This document shows positions 30,285 to 31,494 of a stretch of DNA of 31,494 nt, piece after piece; the stretch's first letter is position 1, and every line of letters starts with the position of its first letter. The DNA is from a virus. A program made the translations under genes and the position numbers. Location: positions 1 through 31,494 of IMG/VR virus record IMGVR_UViG_3300008113_000828; one strand, written 5' to 3'. The notes beneath the pieces were generated by a model, which saw only the letters and a program-made list of their open reading frames with translations, ran no database searches and was not told the origin of the DNA.

Positions 30285-30882
30285 TAATAAACTCCGCTCC
30301 TTCTAGCATTACTATGCTATTGACATCATGCCCTTCTGGCATCTGAACTATATTAACATTACCTAACTCTCGGCTAACCTTCTTGCCGAAATCCATACCT
30401 GCTGAATCACCATCTGCTAAAACAATTACGGTATCAAAGTCATCTAATATCTTGGAGTAAAATGGTTTCCAGTTGTTAGCACCTGGAATACCTACGGCTG
30501 GATGCGTAGTCTTTACGCTGACTGTGATGCAGTCAATTTCACCTTCTGTTACACAGATATAATCTGATGCAGTAAGCACTGTCTGTGCATTGAACATACT
30601 GGTTTTAGCACCTGGCATACCCATATACTTTGGGTCAATATCTCCCAGTGTTCTAAACCGAATGTCTACTACACCTGATGGTGTTATGTAAGGTATGGCT
30701 AGTCTGCCAAGATACTGTTCATGACCTGGAAGAGCGTCCTTTACCACTCCAAGATGAAAGCGTTGCGCCTCTTCTACCGAGAGATTGCGTGTTGACAGAT
30801 ACTCTGTTGCTAGATGAATCTGACTGGCGTACTGGTGCGTTGCCTGCAAGAGAAATTGTCTGTGCGAATTTGATAGCCTCAC
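30253..30882 (-). CDS. Primase TOPRIM-domain protein
   Basis: A 209-residue protein. LATEYLSTRNLSVEEAQRF is the usual region before TOPRIM in DnaG-like primases. GVVDIRFRTLGDIDPKY, then CVTEGEIDCITV (E113, E115) and VIVLADGDSAGMDFGKK (D157, D159) are the catalytic and metal motifs. It would synthesise RNA primers with the zinc-finger protein encoded upstream in a different frame; the two overlap by 164 bases. GTG 30882 follows an AGGAGGGAGG sequence with eight bases of spacing, so separate translation is well supported. A +1 frameshift fusion is the alternative. Confidence 0.85.
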   Translation of the reverse strand: MRLSNSHRQFLLQATHQYASQIHLATEYLSTRNLSVEEAQRFHLGVVKDALPGHEQYLGRLAIPYITPSGVVDIRFRTLGDIDPKYMGMPGAKTSMFNAQTVLTASDYICVTEGEIDCITVSVKTTHPAVGIPGANNWKPFYSKILDDFDTVIVLADGDSAGMDFGKKVSRELGNVNIVQMPEGHDVNSIVMLEGAEFINERIRKCLSE

Positions 30883-31099
30883 GATATGTACCTCCCTCCT
30901 TGTAAATAATTAAATCGTATACATCTCCACCCACACCACAAGCATGACACTTGAATCTGTTTTCTTCAAAGTTAATACCTGCTGATGCATGACTGTCATT
31001 ATGGAATGGGCATTTGATTTTGCGCCAGCCGTGTCCCTCAGCAGGAACGGCTGCGCCTATGTGCCTGAGATAATCCGCAATACTATGCTTGTCTACCAC
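30719..31099 (-). CDS. Primase CHC2-type zinc-finger protein
   Basis: A 126-residue protein. C30-x2-H33 in KCPFHNDSHAS and C51-x2-C54 in RFKCHACGVGGDVYDLI form the primase zinc ribbon that recognises template. YKEGGTYREAIKFAQTIS is the usual helix after it. The last 40 residues (from about 87) are Ser/Arg/Gly-rich and overlap the start of the TOPRIM gene in another frame, so they may be low-constraint sequence. GTG start after AAGGA, overlapping the resolvase gene by 17 bases. Confidence 0.83.
   Translation of the reverse strand: MVDKHSIADYLRHIGAAVPAEGHGWRKIKCPFHNDSHASAGINFEENRFKCHACGVGGDVYDLIIYKEGGTYREAIKFAQTISLAGNAPVRQSDSSSNRVSVNTQSLGRRGATLSSWSGKGRSSRS
30891..30900 (-). promoter_or_regulatory. 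Very strong internal Shine-Dalgarno for the TOPRIM gene
   Basis: Read on the minus strand this is AGGAGGGAGG, eight bases before GTG 30882. It lies inside the zinc-finger reading frame, where it encodes part of YKEGGTYREA. It favours separate initiation of the TOPRIM protein; it could also stimulate frameshifting. Confidence 0.75.
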
Positions 31100-31436
31100 G
31101 CATCGCGTCCTTTATTAAATCCAGCCATACTTTGGCTGGCATTGTGCAATACCATTCGTCAACATTTTTAGTTCCTTTTTTCTTGTGGAGAACAACACCT
31201 GTCCATCCTCCATCGTTTTTCATTTCAACTTCTAGTTCTTTTAGCCAAGCACTTAGGTCTAATTTAATATGGTTCTTAACTTCAATAGTTACTCCGTTAA
31301 CACCCGCAATGTCACCTCTGTCGAGGTGGCTGCCTGCAAGTCTGCGTTCTGCATATGGAAAACCATTTTCTTTTAGCCAGTTAACTGCTGGGATTTCTCC
31401 GCCTTGTGTACCTTTACGCTTGGCTGCACTACTCAC
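31083..31436 (-). CDS. Holliday-junction-resolvase-like PD-(D/E)XK nuclease
   Basis: A 117-residue protein with the archaeal Hjc-type layout: an early GGEIPAVNWLKENGF helix (E14), HLDRGDIAGV (D42) and VTIEVKNHIKLDL (E52, K54), then a helical stretch and a beta edge (WTGVVLHKKKG). It would cut branched DNA during replication, recombination or packaging. It starts GTG, overlapping the upstream stop (GTGA), after GAGGGAATAAT. It overlaps the zinc-finger gene by 17 bases. Confidence 0.82.
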   Translation of the reverse strand: MSSAAKRKGTQGGEIPAVNWLKENGFPYAERRLAGSHLDRGDIAGVNGVTIEVKNHIKLDLSAWLKELEVEMKNDGGWTGVVLHKKKGTKNVDEWYCTMPAKVWLDLIKDAMRGRQA

Positions 31437-31494
31437 ATTATTCCCTCTTGTTGGTATCTGACTGCTACATCTTCTAAGTACATAGAGTCTGGGT
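31433..31494 (-). CDS. 3' end of a leftward gene running off the window
   Basis: An open frame enters from the right edge and ends TGA at 31433, overlapping the resolvase start (GTGA). The visible C-terminus reads PDSMYLEDVAVRYQQEGIM. This is too short to identify. It is likely a replication gene given the operon. Confidence 0.6.
   Translation of the reverse strand, partial: PDSMYLEDVAVRYQQEGIM

Overview
The window is most simply read as about three quarters of the genome of a tailed phage that infects an actinobacterium, probably a low- to medium-GC freshwater type. It is almost fully coding, and many stops and starts overlap as TAATG, ATGA or GTGA. The evidence for an actinobacterial host is a phage WhiB regulator (28435-28725, minus) and a perfect GlxR/CRP-type palindrome near the left edge (110-125). 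I see a terminase, portal, scaffold and an N4-gp56-like capsid protein, but no tape measure, major tail tube or sheath gene. This suggests a short-tailed, podovirus-like particle. That inference, and most functional names here, rest on motif reading without database searches.

Layout, left to right. Bases 1-295 are non-coding and rich in small hairpins, and carry the CRP-type site; a tRNA-Arg(ACG) follows at 296-368. The rightward late genes begin with the terminase. Its reading frame breaks between Walker A and Walker B, and about 40-55 expected residues are absent there. Next come the portal, an Ntn-hydrolase (HslV/proteasome-beta-like) protein in the position of a maturation protease, two small proteins, a 1692-residue giant and three further large coupled genes (candidate ejected or internal virion proteins). 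A structured leader with a possible H-type pseudoknot precedes the scaffold and major capsid genes.

Downstream of the capsid are two small head genes, then six consecutive small lysine-rich proteins (15935-17198), a GT-A glycosyltransferase, a probable head-tail adaptor and a fibre with long internal repeats. Three adhesin-like proteins follow that share an N-terminal tag but differ in their C-terminal domains. Further on are small tail-associated proteins, a 667-residue tail protein, and a lysis cassette of two holin-like proteins flanking an M15-type peptidase. A strong bidirectional terminator (28035-28075) ends this transcription unit.

From 28077 to the right edge all genes run leftward. 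They form a replication and regulation block: a partial gene at the edge, a Holliday-junction-resolvase-like nuclease, primase encoded as two overlapping frames (zinc finger, then TOPRIM, the latter with its own strong Shine-Dalgarno), a hypothetical protein, an Nmad1/DUF1599-like protein, a sigma-like protein, a Cys-rich protein, an FmdB-type zinc ribbon of 53 residues, WhiB, and a second PD-(D/E)XK nuclease. The left block would build, package and release virions. The right block would copy DNA and redirect host transcription. No integrase, repressor, CRISPR array or insertion sequence was seen.
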